Source of the DNA: a virus
DNA: 27,314 nt
IMG/VR virus record: IMGVR_UViG_3300025096_000098
Span: 1 to 27,314 of that record
Reading direction: 5' to 3' (one strand)
Positions 9,326 through 15,559 of this stretch are shown here, in pieces. The translations under genes and the position numbers were made by a program. Numbering within the stretch: position 1 is the first letter of the stretch; every line of letters begins with the position of its first letter. Below the pieces are notes generated by a model. The model was not told where the DNA came from. It worked only from the letters and a program-made list of their open reading frames with translations, and made no database searches.

Positions 9326-10525
9326 ATGGGTATAGCAGTTACAAAATACGGTCCATATTTTGCTGGTAGTGGTGGTGTTTCACCAAATAATCAGACTAAT
9401 ATGAAATTTAGTCAGATGAGAGATACTTTTAGATTAACAATGCCTGGCCTTGACGGAACTCCAGGTACTGCAACAGGTGGTACAGAGATTAAAGCATCAG
9501 AATTATTGAGAGTTACTGATGTAACTAATACAAATCCCAATGTTCCAGATTGTACTGAAAATAATGATGTAGGTGCAGTGAATGATTGGAAAGTTTCTCA
9601 GATTAAAGATAGTATTAAGTATTATTATGTTACTCAGACTGGAACAAATATTAATTTTGATATAGATCAGTCAAGTTGGAATGATAATTTACATAAAAGC
9701 ATCCTTAAATGGATGAATGTTGATGGGACGTGTGGATCAAATAGTAGTAATGTTTCTGCTGCTGACCTTAATGCAACAGCAAATAATTTAACCATAGATG
9801 TCACTGGGACTATTATGGGTGGTCGTGGTGCAGGTGGTACTGAGGTAACAATTAGTGGTGATGCTGGTGGTAATGCTTTAACCATAACATCATCTAGTGC
9901 TAATAATCTTAGAGTACATGTTCAATCAGGTGCTAAAATATATGGTGCTGGAGGAGGTGGAGAATTTGGAACTGTTGGAGCTCAGGGATCATCAGGAACT
10001 TGTTCTACTTACGAGTTAAAAACTGCAAATAGTGGTTGTAATTCTTGTGGAGATTGTGGAGCAGGTTGGGAAAGATATGGTGGATGTAGCACAGCAGGTC
10101 AAGGATTGTGTGATTGCCATTCAAGTTGGGGTTGGACTTGGTGTAATGGTAGATATCAAACAGCAGCACTATGTCGTAGACACACTTATACAACAGTATC
10201 AGGAGGTATTGGTGGTAATGGTGGTAATGGTGGGCCTGGAAGAGGATATAATAATCAATCTGGATCATTAGCAGGTTCTGGTGGTGGTGCTGGTACTGCT
10301 TGGCCTGGATGTCCTAATCCACCTTATACTGGAGGTGTTGGTACTCCTGGTCAACCTGGAGATCCTGGAACTGCAGGTGGTAGTGGTGGAGAATGGGGTT
10401 TAGCAGGTGTTAATACTCCTGCCAGTGGTAATGGTGGTGTTGCTGGTAAAGCAGTATCAGGATCTAATTATTCTGTTGTTGGTGTAATTAATAATAGTAC
10501 CGTTAGGGGAGCATTTAATCCATAA
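9326..10525 (+). CDS. Gly-rich adhesin-like fibre tip protein with Cys/Trp-rich insert
   Basis: A 399-aa protein, probably a receptor-binding or fibre-tip protein. Residues 1-130 look like a virion attachment region (KFSQMRDTF, then ASELLRVTDV, a pattern of small cyanophage fibre proteins). Residues 150-215 form beta repeats that end in IYGAGGGG. Residues 226-283 are a striking insert with nine cysteines (226, 238, 241, 244, 254, 262, 264, 273, 283) and a Trp cluster (SSWGWTWC, 266-273). From 292 to the end the chain is Gly-rich (GGIGGNGGNGGPGRG; GTPGQPGDPGTAGGSGG), like the polyglycine loops of T4-type gp38 adhesins, which contact the host receptor. It lies directly behind the halogenase. 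Alternative: a non-adhesin structural protein. No signal peptide or membrane helix is seen. Confidence 0.75.
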   Translation: MGIAVTKYGPYFAGSGGVSPNNQTNMKFSQMRDTFRLTMPGLDGTPGTATGGTEIKASELLRVTDVTNTNPNVPDCTENNDVGAVNDWKVSQIKDSIKYYYVTQTGTNINFDIDQSSWNDNLHKSILKWMNVDGTCGSNSSNVSAADLNATANNLTIDVTGTIMGGRGAGGTEVTISGDAGGNALTITSSSANNLRVHVQSGAKIYGAGGGGEFGTVGAQGSSGTCSTYELKTANSGCNSCGDCGAGWERYGGCSTAGQGLCDCHSSWGWTWCNGRYQTAALCRRHTYTTVSGGIGGNGGNGGPGRGYNNQSGSLAGSGGGAGTAWPGCPNPPYTGGVGTPGQPGDPGTAGGSGGEWGLAGVNTPASGNGGVAGKAVSGSNYSVVGVINNSTVRGAFNP

Positions 10526-10550
10526 TATATAATTTAATTGAACTTATATC

Positions 10551-10826
10551 ATGCCTGAATATCCTTCATTACAAAAACAACTGAATAACTTTAAGACTTC
10601 TTTTGCTAATGTCACTCTTTCACTGGCAAATAAGAATTATAGGAAATTATTAAAAGTACCTAGTAGTATATTTAAAGAGAGATTATCTATCTGTAAAGAA
10701 TGTGATAGATATGTAGAAGAACATCACAGATGTGGAGAGTGTGGATGTTTTATTGGAATAAAAGCAAGGGTGGGTATAGAATCATGTCCCTTGAAGAAAT
10801 GGGGTGCATTGACAGATGAACTATAA
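10551..10826 (+). CDS. Small Cys-rich (zinc-knuckle-like) phage protein
   Basis: A 91-aa protein whose C-terminal half holds CKEC at 48-51, then CGECGC near 62-67, and a final Cys in SCPLKKW near 78-84. The pattern CxxC-x(10)-CxxCxC-x(n)-CPxxKW recurs in small proteins of T4-like and other phages and probably binds zinc. The N-terminal half is basic and helical. No function is established that I know of. It overlaps the next gene by 11 nt, so the two are likely translated together. ATG 10551 has no Shine-Dalgarno, like the other late genes here. Confidence 0.75.
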   Translation: MPEYPSLQKQLNNFKTSFANVTLSLANKNYRKLLKVPSSIFKERLSICKECDRYVEEHHRCGECGCFIGIKARVGIESCPLKKWGALTDEL

Positions 10827-11364
10827 AGTATTTGATTATTCTAATTCTACTAAGTTGAACTCTCTCATATATGAGATGGCAATTAATAATGCTAAATTGC
10901 ATACACCAATAACACATATTGAGGCAGCACAAATACTCTCAGAGAATAATAAAGAAGTATATGATACTAAAGGTTTGAATCCTAGAAATATTAAACATCA
11001 TCCTGGTGCTATTAAAGTTGATGGTGGTGGAGTATTATCATCTTTTATGATACATGAGTATAAAGTTAAAGAAGTGAATGATTTTTTTACTTGGATAGAA
11101 GGGATATTAGATATTAAGACAGAAATGAGTTGGATTGTAACCTATAATCAGCATCAGCGTGGTGGTAAGCATTGTCATATGGAATATGATACAACTTTTT
11201 GTTATTATGCTAATGTTCCTAATGGGTCATCACCTTTAATTATAGAAGGTGAAACAATAGAACCAGTATTGGGTAGAGTAGTTGTTTTTTCTGGACAATT
11301 AGAGCATGAGGTATTATTATCTGAGATAGATGGTCGATGTAGTTTAGTTGGGCATGGTTCATGA
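10816..11364 (+). CDS. Putative 2OG-Fe(II) oxygenase / cupin-fold protein
   Basis: A 182-aa protein whose C-terminal half matches the layout of small phage 2-oxoglutarate/Fe(II) oxygenases: a strand ending in QHQRGGKHCHMEYD (112-125, candidate metal ligands His121 and Glu123, or His119), a strand FCYYANVP, a proline/glycine turn, then GRVVVFSGQLEHEV (153-166, distal ligand His164) and Arg174 in the last strand, which in the family binds the 2OG carboxylate. These enzymes hydroxylate or otherwise oxidise protein side chains or small molecules. It overlaps the Cys-rich gene by 11 nt and ends the late block that contains the halogenase and the adhesin. HxE instead of the usual HxD makes the call tentative; a non-enzymatic cupin is the alternative. 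Confidence 0.55.
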   Translation: MNYKVFDYSNSTKLNSLIYEMAINNAKLHTPITHIEAAQILSENNKEVYDTKGLNPRNIKHHPGAIKVDGGGVLSSFMIHEYKVKEVNDFFTWIEGILDIKTEMSWIVTYNQHQRGGKHCHMEYDTTFCYYANVPNGSSPLIIEGETIEPVLGRVVVFSGQLEHEVLLSEIDGRCSLVGHGS

Positions 11365-11387
11365 TAAGTCAAAATTCATGAATTACT

Positions 11388-11403
11388 ACATACCTTTGTA
11401 TGT
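11388..11403 (+). terminator. Possible terminator hairpin closing the late block
   Basis: ACATAC and GTATGT form a perfect 6-bp stem with a CTTT loop 24 nt after the oxygenase-like gene, followed by only three T residues. Weak as an intrinsic terminator, but it stands exactly where the late block ends. Confidence 0.35.
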
Positions 11404-11424
11404 TTGCAAGGCAGACTCTATAAT
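11396..11424 (+). promoter_or_regulatory. Candidate promoter TTGTAT-N17-TATAAT
   Basis: TATAAT at 11419-11424 is a perfect -10; TTGTAT at 11396-11401 is a weak -35 at the ideal 17-bp spacing. It would start transcription near 11431, just ahead of the two-hairpin segment described as a possible small RNA. Confidence 0.4.
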
Positions 11425-11430
11425 ATCTTA

Positions 11431-11480
11431 AGGGACCAGAAGGGAAACTGGCACAGGCACTCCAACACGGGGTGCTTTTC
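11431..11480 (+). ncRNA. Candidate ~50-nt small RNA with terminator
   Basis: Between a TATAAT box (11419-11424) and a second one (11484-11489) lies a compact segment with no ORF. It contains a first hairpin, CCAG 11436-11439 with CTGG 11448-11451 around a purine loop AAGGGAAA, and a second, GCACTCC 11457-11463 with GGGGTGC 11469-11475 around AACAC, ended by TTTT. That is the layout of a short terminated sRNA. The same segment could instead be only a leader plus terminator upstream of the helicase. Confidence 0.35.
11457..11479 (+). terminator. Intrinsic terminator before the helicase unit
   Basis: A 7-bp GC-rich stem (GCACTCC / GGGGTGC, one G-T wobble, loop AACAC) is followed by TTTT. The next promoter -10 begins only 5 nt after the T run. 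Confidence 0.6.
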
Positions 11481-11489
11481 TGCTATAAT
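11481..11489 (+). promoter_or_regulatory. Extended -10 promoter (TGCTATAAT) for the helicase operon
   Basis: TGC followed by TATAAT is an ideal extended -10 element; no good -35 lies upstream, which extended -10 promoters do not need. The expected start near 11496 gives a 16-nt leader to GTG 11512. Confidence 0.55.
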
Positions 11490-11511
11490 AGGTTTATATT
11501 AATGGAACACT

Positions 11512-12678
11512 GTGCAACTACGTCCCCACCAACAGGAAGCATTGGAAGCAATGACAAGAACCTCTAAGGGACAGATCATCGTTCCTACGGGCGGTGGTAA
11601 GACTCTTGTGGCAATTAATGATGCCATGCGTCAATTAGAAGATGGTCATAAGACTATTGTTGTAGTTGCTCCACGCATCCTATTAGCAGAGCAATTGAGT
11701 TCTGAGTTCTTGGAAGAGATTGAGAATGTATCTGTGATGCACGTACATAGTGGTGAAACACATCATTATAGTACAACTAAGAGTGATGAGATTCAAGAGT
11801 GGGTAAGTAATACACAGGGTAGTAAGATTATCTTTACAACATATCATTCACTTCATAGATTGGTAGAGGCAGATGTTGTTGTAGATACGATATACTTTGA
11901 TGAGGCACACAATTCAGTCCAGAGGAATTTCATAGAGTTTGTTGAGTATTACTCATTAAATGCAGATAGATGTTATTTCTTCACTGCTACGCCAAAACAT
12001 TCACTAACTCCCATGAGGGTGGGTATGAATGAACATGATATATTTGGTAATGTTATTTGTAACGTACCAGCACCTAAGTTAGTAAAGGAAGGATACATTC
12101 TACCACCAAAAGTAAAAGTATATAAGACAGACATATTACAGAAGGATGAAATAACATTTGATGTAGAATGTAATCAGATCATGGATAACATTGATGACCA
12201 CAATACTAAGAAGATCTTGGTATGTGCTAAGTCAACTAAGCAGATCAAAGGATTAGTATCCTATGATAAGTTCCTTGACGAATTGGCATGGAGAGGTTAT
12301 ACTTGCATGTATATTACATCTAAAACTGGTGCAGTCATTGATGGTGAGAAAGTAAGTCGGGATGAGTTCTTTAATGTACTGAGTGCATGGGGTAAGGATG
12401 ATGATAAGAAGTTTGTTGTCTTGCATCACAGTATCCTAGCAGAAGGTATTAACGTAAAAGGACTTGAAGCAGTCTTATTCTTACGTTCTATGGATTATAT
12501 CGGAATATCACAGACAATTGGAAGGGTTATAAGAAAAGGTAGCAAGGAGAAAACGTATGGATTAGTGTGCGTTCCTGTATACTCTAAGGTGGGTATTAGT
12601 ACAGCACGTAGAGTACAAGCAGTAGTTGATCTTGTATTCAAGCAGGGTGCACCAGCAATATCGGTGGTAAGACGATGA
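11512..12678 (+). CDS. SF2 DEAH-box helicase
   Basis: A 388-aa superfamily 2 helicase. Motifs in order: Q-like RPHQQEAL (4-11), Walker A PTGGGKT (25-31), FTTYHS (108-113), Walker B DEAH (130-133), motif III TATP (158-161), a C-terminal RecA lobe with ILAEGINVKGL (308-318) and motif VI QTIGRVIRKG (334-343). It should hydrolyse ATP to unwind or remodel nucleic acid. It resembles UvsW-type and restriction-like helicases of T4-like phages but lacks an N-terminal extension of UvsW, so I give no symbol. The start is GTG at 11512, since the upstream ATG at 11502 is out of frame. It overlaps the HAD gene by 4 nt and heads an operon behind an extended -10 promoter. Confidence 0.85.
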   Translation: MQLRPHQQEALEAMTRTSKGQIIVPTGGGKTLVAINDAMRQLEDGHKTIVVVAPRILLAEQLSSEFLEEIENVSVMHVHSGETHHYSTTKSDEIQEWVSNTQGSKIIFTTYHSLHRLVEADVVVDTIYFDEAHNSVQRNFIEFVEYYSLNADRCYFFTATPKHSLTPMRVGMNEHDIFGNVICNVPAPKLVKEGYILPPKVKVYKTDILQKDEITFDVECNQIMDNIDDHNTKKILVCAKSTKQIKGLVSYDKFLDELAWRGYTCMYITSKTGAVIDGEKVSRDEFFNVLSAWGKDDDKKFVVLHHSILAEGINVKGLEAVLFLRSMDYIGISQTIGRVIRKGSKEKTYGLVCVPVYSKVGISTARRVQAVVDLVFKQGAPAISVVRR

Positions 12679-13373
12679 GAAAATTCATTTTTGATGTTGA
12701 TGGGACTATCACTCCCAGTAGGCAAAAGATAAACATACATTGCCTGACTTTCTTCAATGAGTTTGCATCTAATCATGATGTTTACCTTGTGACTGGAAGT
12801 GATCGAGAGAAGACCATAGAACAGATAACACCCATACTATATGATAATTGCAAGAGAGTTTATAACTGTTCTGGCAGTGATGTGTATGAGCAGCATAGAA
12901 GTGTTTATAGAGATAGTTGGGGATTACCAGAAGATGTGAAGTGGTTTTTATATGATGAATTAGATAACAGTCAGTTTCCTCTTCGTAATGGATTACATAT
13001 TGAGATAAGGCCAGGAGGTGTTAATTTTAGCATCTTAGGTAGAGGTGATGATTATGGCAGAAATGAGTATGTGAAGTGGGATAAAGAGACTAATGAGAGA
13101 AGAGATATTGCTGATAGACTTAAAGATCATTTCCCAAACTTAGAAGTACAAATAGGTGGACAGACTGGACTTGATCTAGCACCATTAGGAGTAAACAAGA
13201 GTCAAATACTGAGAGATTTTAGTATTGATGATGAGTTACATTTCTTTGGTGATATGATGGAAGAGGGACAGAATGATTATCCTTTAGCAAAGGCAGTAAA
13301 GGAACGTGGTGGATATACCTATTGTGTTAAGGACTATCATGATACAATGGCAAAGGTATCAGAAATACTATGA
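12675..13373 (+). CDS. HAD-superfamily phosphatase, phosphomannomutase-like
   Basis: A 232-aa HAD protein most like the eukaryotic-type phosphomannomutase/cof branch. Motif I is FDVDGTIT (6-13, nucleophile Asp7, acid/base Asp9), motif II VTGSD (39-43), the cap has IEIRPGGVNFSILGRG (109-124), which parallels the PMM substrate loop, then GGQTGLDLAPLGVNKSQ (161-177), and motif IV GDMMEEGQND (192-201). It would act on a sugar phosphate, either isomerising or dephosphorylating it. It overlaps the helicase by 4 nt upstream and the nucleotidyltransferase by 4 nt downstream, suggesting that the last two make or recycle an activated sugar or polyol. Substrate unknown. Confidence 0.8.
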   Translation: MRKFIFDVDGTITPSRQKINIHCLTFFNEFASNHDVYLVTGSDREKTIEQITPILYDNCKRVYNCSGSDVYEQHRSVYRDSWGLPEDVKWFLYDELDNSQFPLRNGLHIEIRPGGVNFSILGRGDDYGRNEYVKWDKETNERRDIADRLKDHFPNLEVQIGGQTGLDLAPLGVNKSQILRDFSIDDELHFFGDMMEEGQNDYPLAKAVKERGGYTYCVKDYHDTMAKVSEIL

Positions 13374-13807
13374 AGGAAGTTATTATTGTTACTGGTGGAT
13401 TTGATCCATTACATTCAGGGCACATTGCTTACTTCCATGCAGCAAGGGAACTTGATTCTAGTCTAAGTCTTGTAGTGGGTGTGAATTCGGATGCTTGGTT
13501 AACTAGAAAGAAAGGTAAACCATTCATGCCAATAGAAGAAAGAGTTACAATTCTTAAAGAGTTAAAATCAGTTGATGTTGTGATTGAATTCAATGATAAG
13601 GATGATAGTGCTTGTGATGCAATTAGGATGGCATTAGAAATATATGATAGAGTAATATTTGCTAATGGTGGGGATAGGCATAATGAGAATACATTAGAGT
13701 ACATTACATTCAAGGATGATGAGAGAGTTATATTTAAATGGGGTGTAGGTGGAACAAATAAACTTAACAGTAGTTCATGGATTCTGGATGGATACTATGC
13801 CAGTTGA
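13370..13807 (+). CDS. Cytidylyltransferase-like nucleotidyltransferase
   Basis: A 145-aa protein of the HxGH nucleotidyltransferase superfamily. The start has GGFDPLHSGHIAYF (9-22) with the HSGH signature, followed by VVGVNSDAWLTRKKGKPFMP (motif around 35-54), EERVTILKEL (56-65) and a later GGDRHNE. This pattern fits glycerol-3-phosphate cytidylyltransferase or the heptose-1-phosphate adenylyl (HldE C-terminal) type: NTP plus phospho-sugar/polyol gives the NDP derivative and pyrophosphate. The ATGA overlap with the phosphomannomutase-like HAD gene suggests one pathway. It ends an operon; the next gene has its own TATAAT box. Confidence 0.8.
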   Translation: MKEVIIVTGGFDPLHSGHIAYFHAARELDSSLSLVVGVNSDAWLTRKKGKPFMPIEERVTILKELKSVDVVIEFNDKDDSACDAIRMALEIYDRVIFANGGDRHNENTLEYITFKDDERVIFKWGVGGTNKLNSSSWILDGYYAS

Positions 13808-13847
13808 TAAGGTGTCTATTAATACTGCATTTATTTGTTAAATACTC

Positions 13848-13853
13848 TATAAT
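13848..13853 (+). promoter_or_regulatory. -10 box (TATAAT) upstream of the small-gene block
   Basis: A perfect TATAAT lies 25 nt before ATG 13878, in the only gap between the nucleotidyltransferase and the small-gene run. No convincing -35 is seen at 16-18 bp, so it may rely on a phage or host accessory factor. Confidence 0.4.
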
Positions 13854-13877
13854 AGATTCATCTAAAAGAGATTAGTC

Positions 13878-14018
13878 ATGCTCCACGAAGTCAAACTCTA
13901 TGTTGCTGGTCAAGTTTTCAGTGAGGAAGTTCGAGCACGTAACTACAATGAGGCAAAACAAGTTGCTTTGGCACGTAATCCAAATGCTAAGGTAATCTCA
14001 GTAAATGCCAAGTTCTAG
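13878..14018 (+). CDS. Small conserved-type cyanophage protein, 46 aa
   Basis: ATG 13878 to TAG 14018 encodes 46 residues beginning MLHEVKLYVAGQVFSEEV. The chain alternates as beta-beta-alpha-beta: an N-terminal strand, a helix NYNEAKQVALARNP and a final strand AKVISVNAKF. This looks like a compact folded domain rather than a chance ORF. It follows a TATAAT box and overlaps the next gene by 14 nt. I believe similar proteins occur in cyanophages, but no function is known to me. Confidence 0.7.
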   Translation: MLHEVKLYVAGQVFSEEVRARNYNEAKQVALARNPNAKVISVNAKF

Positions 14019-14157
14019 GCAGTATAATGGTCAACCTCAGAAAGACTGGACTGATCAAGACTGGTTACAACATGCGTATGTAATGGTCCATAGTCCTTGG
14101 ATTGATGAGGATGACCGACAATATTGGAGAGACAAAATCACTGAATTAACAAAATGA
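14005..14157 (+). CDS. Small hypothetical protein, 50 aa
   Basis: ATG 14005 lies within the end of the previous gene; the stop TGA 14155-14157 overlaps the next ATG by 4 nt. The 50 residues are hydrophilic with five Trp (DWTDQDWLQHA; SPWIDEDDRQYWRDK), suggesting a small helical binding protein. Overlaps at both ends support translation as part of a polycistron. Function unknown. Confidence 0.55.
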   Translation: MPSSRQYNGQPQKDWTDQDWLQHAYVMVHSPWIDEDDRQYWRDKITELTK

Positions 14158-14378
14158 AACGATGGATAGATCTATCAGACCCTAAACCTTGGTCAGGTAG
14201 AGTGAAGAATAAGAAAATTGACCCCAATGAATACATGCCAGATGGTTGGGATTCTCAGACACCTGTAGAATATGTCAAGGGTTCACGCCATAATCAAATT
14301 GGTATGTGGATCATGTGGACATACTATGTGCTCATTGTTGGTATGGTCATTAGACTTATATGGGTATTAAACACATAA
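14154..14378 (+). CDS. Small membrane protein with C-terminal helix, 74 aa
   Basis: Residues 1-47 are polar and basic (WIDLSDPKPWSGRVKNKK; PDGWDSQTPVEYVKG). Residues 48-71 are a clear transmembrane helix (GMWIMWTYYVLIVGMVIRLI), leaving only a few residues after it, so the protein is probably tail-anchored with its soluble part in the cytoplasm. It starts in a 4-nt ATGA overlap with the preceding gene. Not a family I recognise; possibly acts on host membranes. Confidence 0.65.
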   Translation: MKRWIDLSDPKPWSGRVKNKKIDPNEYMPDGWDSQTPVEYVKGSRHNQIGMWIMWTYYVLIVGMVIRLIWVLNT

Positions 14379-14393
14379 TGAATTTAATAGATT

Positions 14394-14621
14394 GTGAGTA
14401 AGGACTATAGAAAGTTTTATACTTGCCCCAATAAGGGTATATTAAATCCTAAGCGCGGTGATCCTGAAGGTTACATCACTAAGGAGGGTGATTGGGTAGC
14501 AGTGCCTATCATTGGTAGTAAGACAAAATTGCAAATTATTAACAATGGTAATTTTGTTCATGTTGCAAGGAACTATGACTCTGCAAAAGCATACATACTA
14601 AGAGAAAAAAGAAAGAAATGA
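14394..14621 (+). CDS. Hypothetical protein, 75 aa (GTG start)
   Basis: The frame opens at GTG 14394; the nearest ATG at 14378 runs out after a few codons in another frame, so GTG is preferred. The protein begins SKDYRKFYTCPNKG after Met, has a Gly/Pro-containing middle (NPKRGDPEGYITKEGDW) followed by short beta strands (VAVPIIGS; LQIINNGNFVHVA) and a basic helical end (AKAYILREKRKK). Possibly a small beta barrel, with the basic tail hinting at nucleic-acid contact; that is inference. The stop overlaps the next ATG by 4 nt. Confidence 0.6.
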   Translation: MSKDYRKFYTCPNKGILNPKRGDPEGYITKEGDWVAVPIIGSKTKLQIINNGNFVHVARNYDSAKAYILREKRKK

Positions 14622-14917
14622 GCATTTTTGATTCGATAGGCAGGAGCATTAAGAATGTTTTTGTTGGTTCCCATAGGGGTGAGGATTTCGTTATTGAAAA
14701 CCTTAATAAACAAAAGGAGAAGACTGAACAGGTTAAGGATGTAGATCCTGATGATTGGTTTGATGAAAAATCATCATACTCTTCACGTCACCAATCAACT
14801 CCTGATAGTGAGAAATCTGCTGAAGCAATTGTGACTATGCATGAGAAAATGTATAGATTTGCAACTAGAAGTGGAAAGCATACGATAGGTGGTGGATCTG
14901 AGGAGGCACAGAAGTGA
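14618..14917 (+). CDS. Hypothetical protein, 99 aa
   Basis: It starts in an ATGA overlap with the preceding gene and ends in a GTGA overlap with the next. The N-terminus (SIFDSIGRSIKNVFVGS) is an amphipathic helix that might touch a membrane surface. The remainder is polar, Ser/Glu/Lys rich and probably disordered until an end rich in Gly and Ser (TIGGGSEEAQK). No recognised domain. Confidence 0.6.
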   Translation: MSIFDSIGRSIKNVFVGSHRGEDFVIENLNKQKEKTEQVKDVDPDDWFDEKSSYSSRHQSTPDSEKSAEAIVTMHEKMYRFATRSGKHTIGGGSEEAQK

Positions 14918-15267
14918 AGGATCAAAATGCAATTCAAGAGAAGGAAACTAAGGAAGATAAATGGACAAGAGCTCATGCACTCTTTCTTGAATCATTATAC
15001 AAGGCAGACCATGAATTGCGTGGTTGTTCCCACAATCAGAAATGTTATCATGAACTCTTAGAGATAAGGGATGAAGTAATAGAATATGTTAGAAAGATAC
15101 ATAACCCACATACACCAGCAGGGAAGTTCCGTGGTGCTGAATCAGTTAAGTCTATTAATGGTATTAGTGTTACTTTATTAGGTGGAGCATTAGGTAAACA
15201 TTATATGGAGGATTGGTCAGAAGAGCATCTGAATGAGTGGAAAGAATATGTAAGTAGTATTGCCTAG
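14914..15267 (+). CDS. Hypothetical helical protein, 117 aa (GTG start)
   Basis: GTG 14914 overlaps the preceding TGA and is preceded by a strong Shine-Dalgarno (GAGGAGG, 14899-14905), which decides the start. The protein is mostly alpha-helical and charged: DKWTRAHALFLESLYKADHEL, then CSHNQKCYHELLEIRDEVIEYV, a Pro/Gly turn (NPHTPAGKFRG), a short apolar GISVTLLGGALG and a final helix EEHLNEWKEYVSSIA. One pair of cysteines (CSHNQKC) could bind metal or form a disulfide. Unknown function. It is the last gene of the 13878 operon. Confidence 0.6.
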   Translation: MKDQNAIQEKETKEDKWTRAHALFLESLYKADHELRGCSHNQKCYHELLEIRDEVIEYVRKIHNPHTPAGKFRGAESVKSINGISVTLLGGALGKHYMEDWSEEHLNEWKEYVSSIA

Positions 15268-15312
15268 GCATAAATTTTTGTAAAACCGAACTTGTGTTTG
15301 TGTTCATTTTAT

Positions 15313-15320
15313 GATAAATA
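15313..15320 (+). promoter_or_regulatory. Late-like box (GATAAATA) upstream of the CX3C mini-protein
   Basis: GATAAATA matches 7 of 8 positions of the T4 late box TATAAATA. An overlapping TATGAT (15310-15315) could equally serve as a sigma70 -10, though no good -35 is visible. Either would make a transcript that begins just before the leader element at 15333. Confidence 0.35.
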
Positions 15321-15332
15321 GTAGGGAGAATT

Positions 15333-15412
15333 AGGGAGGACAAGATGAACTGAAACTCCTTTGTCATGTGTTGTAGATCATGTTTTTTTGCTGTATCAGG
15401 AGTACGATTATG
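15333..15412 (+). promoter_or_regulatory. Leader with minimal ORF (ATG-AAC-TGA) and anti-Shine-Dalgarno helix
   Basis: A strong Shine-Dalgarno AGGGAGGA (15333-15340) sits 4 nt before ATG AAC TGA (15345-15353), a two-codon ORF. Two nt after its stop, ACTCCT (15355-15360) is perfectly complementary to AGGAGT (15398-15403), which contains the Shine-Dalgarno of the gene starting at ATG 15410. A ribosome on the two-codon ORF would cover ACTCCT and free the downstream site. The pairing and the ORF are seen; the switch is inferred. Confidence 0.45.
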
Positions 15413-15559
15413 CACAACTTAATACCTTATAATCAATTAGCCGGGGACGAATCTTTTGATCCTGACAATGATTTAATCGCAGATTACTACGAGTGTTTAA
15501 TCGAATGTGATGAAAGTCAATCAGTCTGTAAACGAATCTGTAAGGAGGTTCTAATTTAG
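15410..15559 (+). CDS. Small protein with twin CX3C motif, 49 aa
   Basis: ATG 15410, with AGGAG at 15398-15402 as ribosome site, encodes 49 residues ending at TAG 15557-15559. The C-terminal half has Cys29-x3-Cys33-x6-Cys40-x3-Cys44, a twin CX3C arrangement that would place the cysteines face to face in a helical hairpin, with two disulfides or a metal site. The N-terminal half is acidic and polar (GDESFDPDNDLIADYYE). The gene is isolated, with about 140 nt of leader upstream and a terminator downstream, so it seems to be its own transcription unit. Function unknown; redox or metal-linked roles are speculation from the cysteines. Confidence 0.65.
   Translation: MHNLIPYNQLAGDESFDPDNDLIADYYECLIECDESQSVCKRICKEVLI

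Noticed and set aside
10005-10271. Overlapping frames on both strands within the Gly-rich gene
   Set aside because: Low-complexity GGT/GGA repeats keep alternative frames open by chance; the resulting peptides are monotonous and lack plausible starts.
11512-12678. Naming the helicase uvsW
   Set aside because: Motifs fit SF2 in general, but the UvsW N-terminal domain is missing and other SF2 helicases occur in cyanophages; symbol left blank.
15366-15422. 18-aa Cys-containing ORF (begins MCCRSC) in the leader of the CX3C gene
   Set aside because: No ribosome-binding site; it lies within the presumed leader structure and overlaps the real gene start. Could be worth a glance if ribosome profiling exists.
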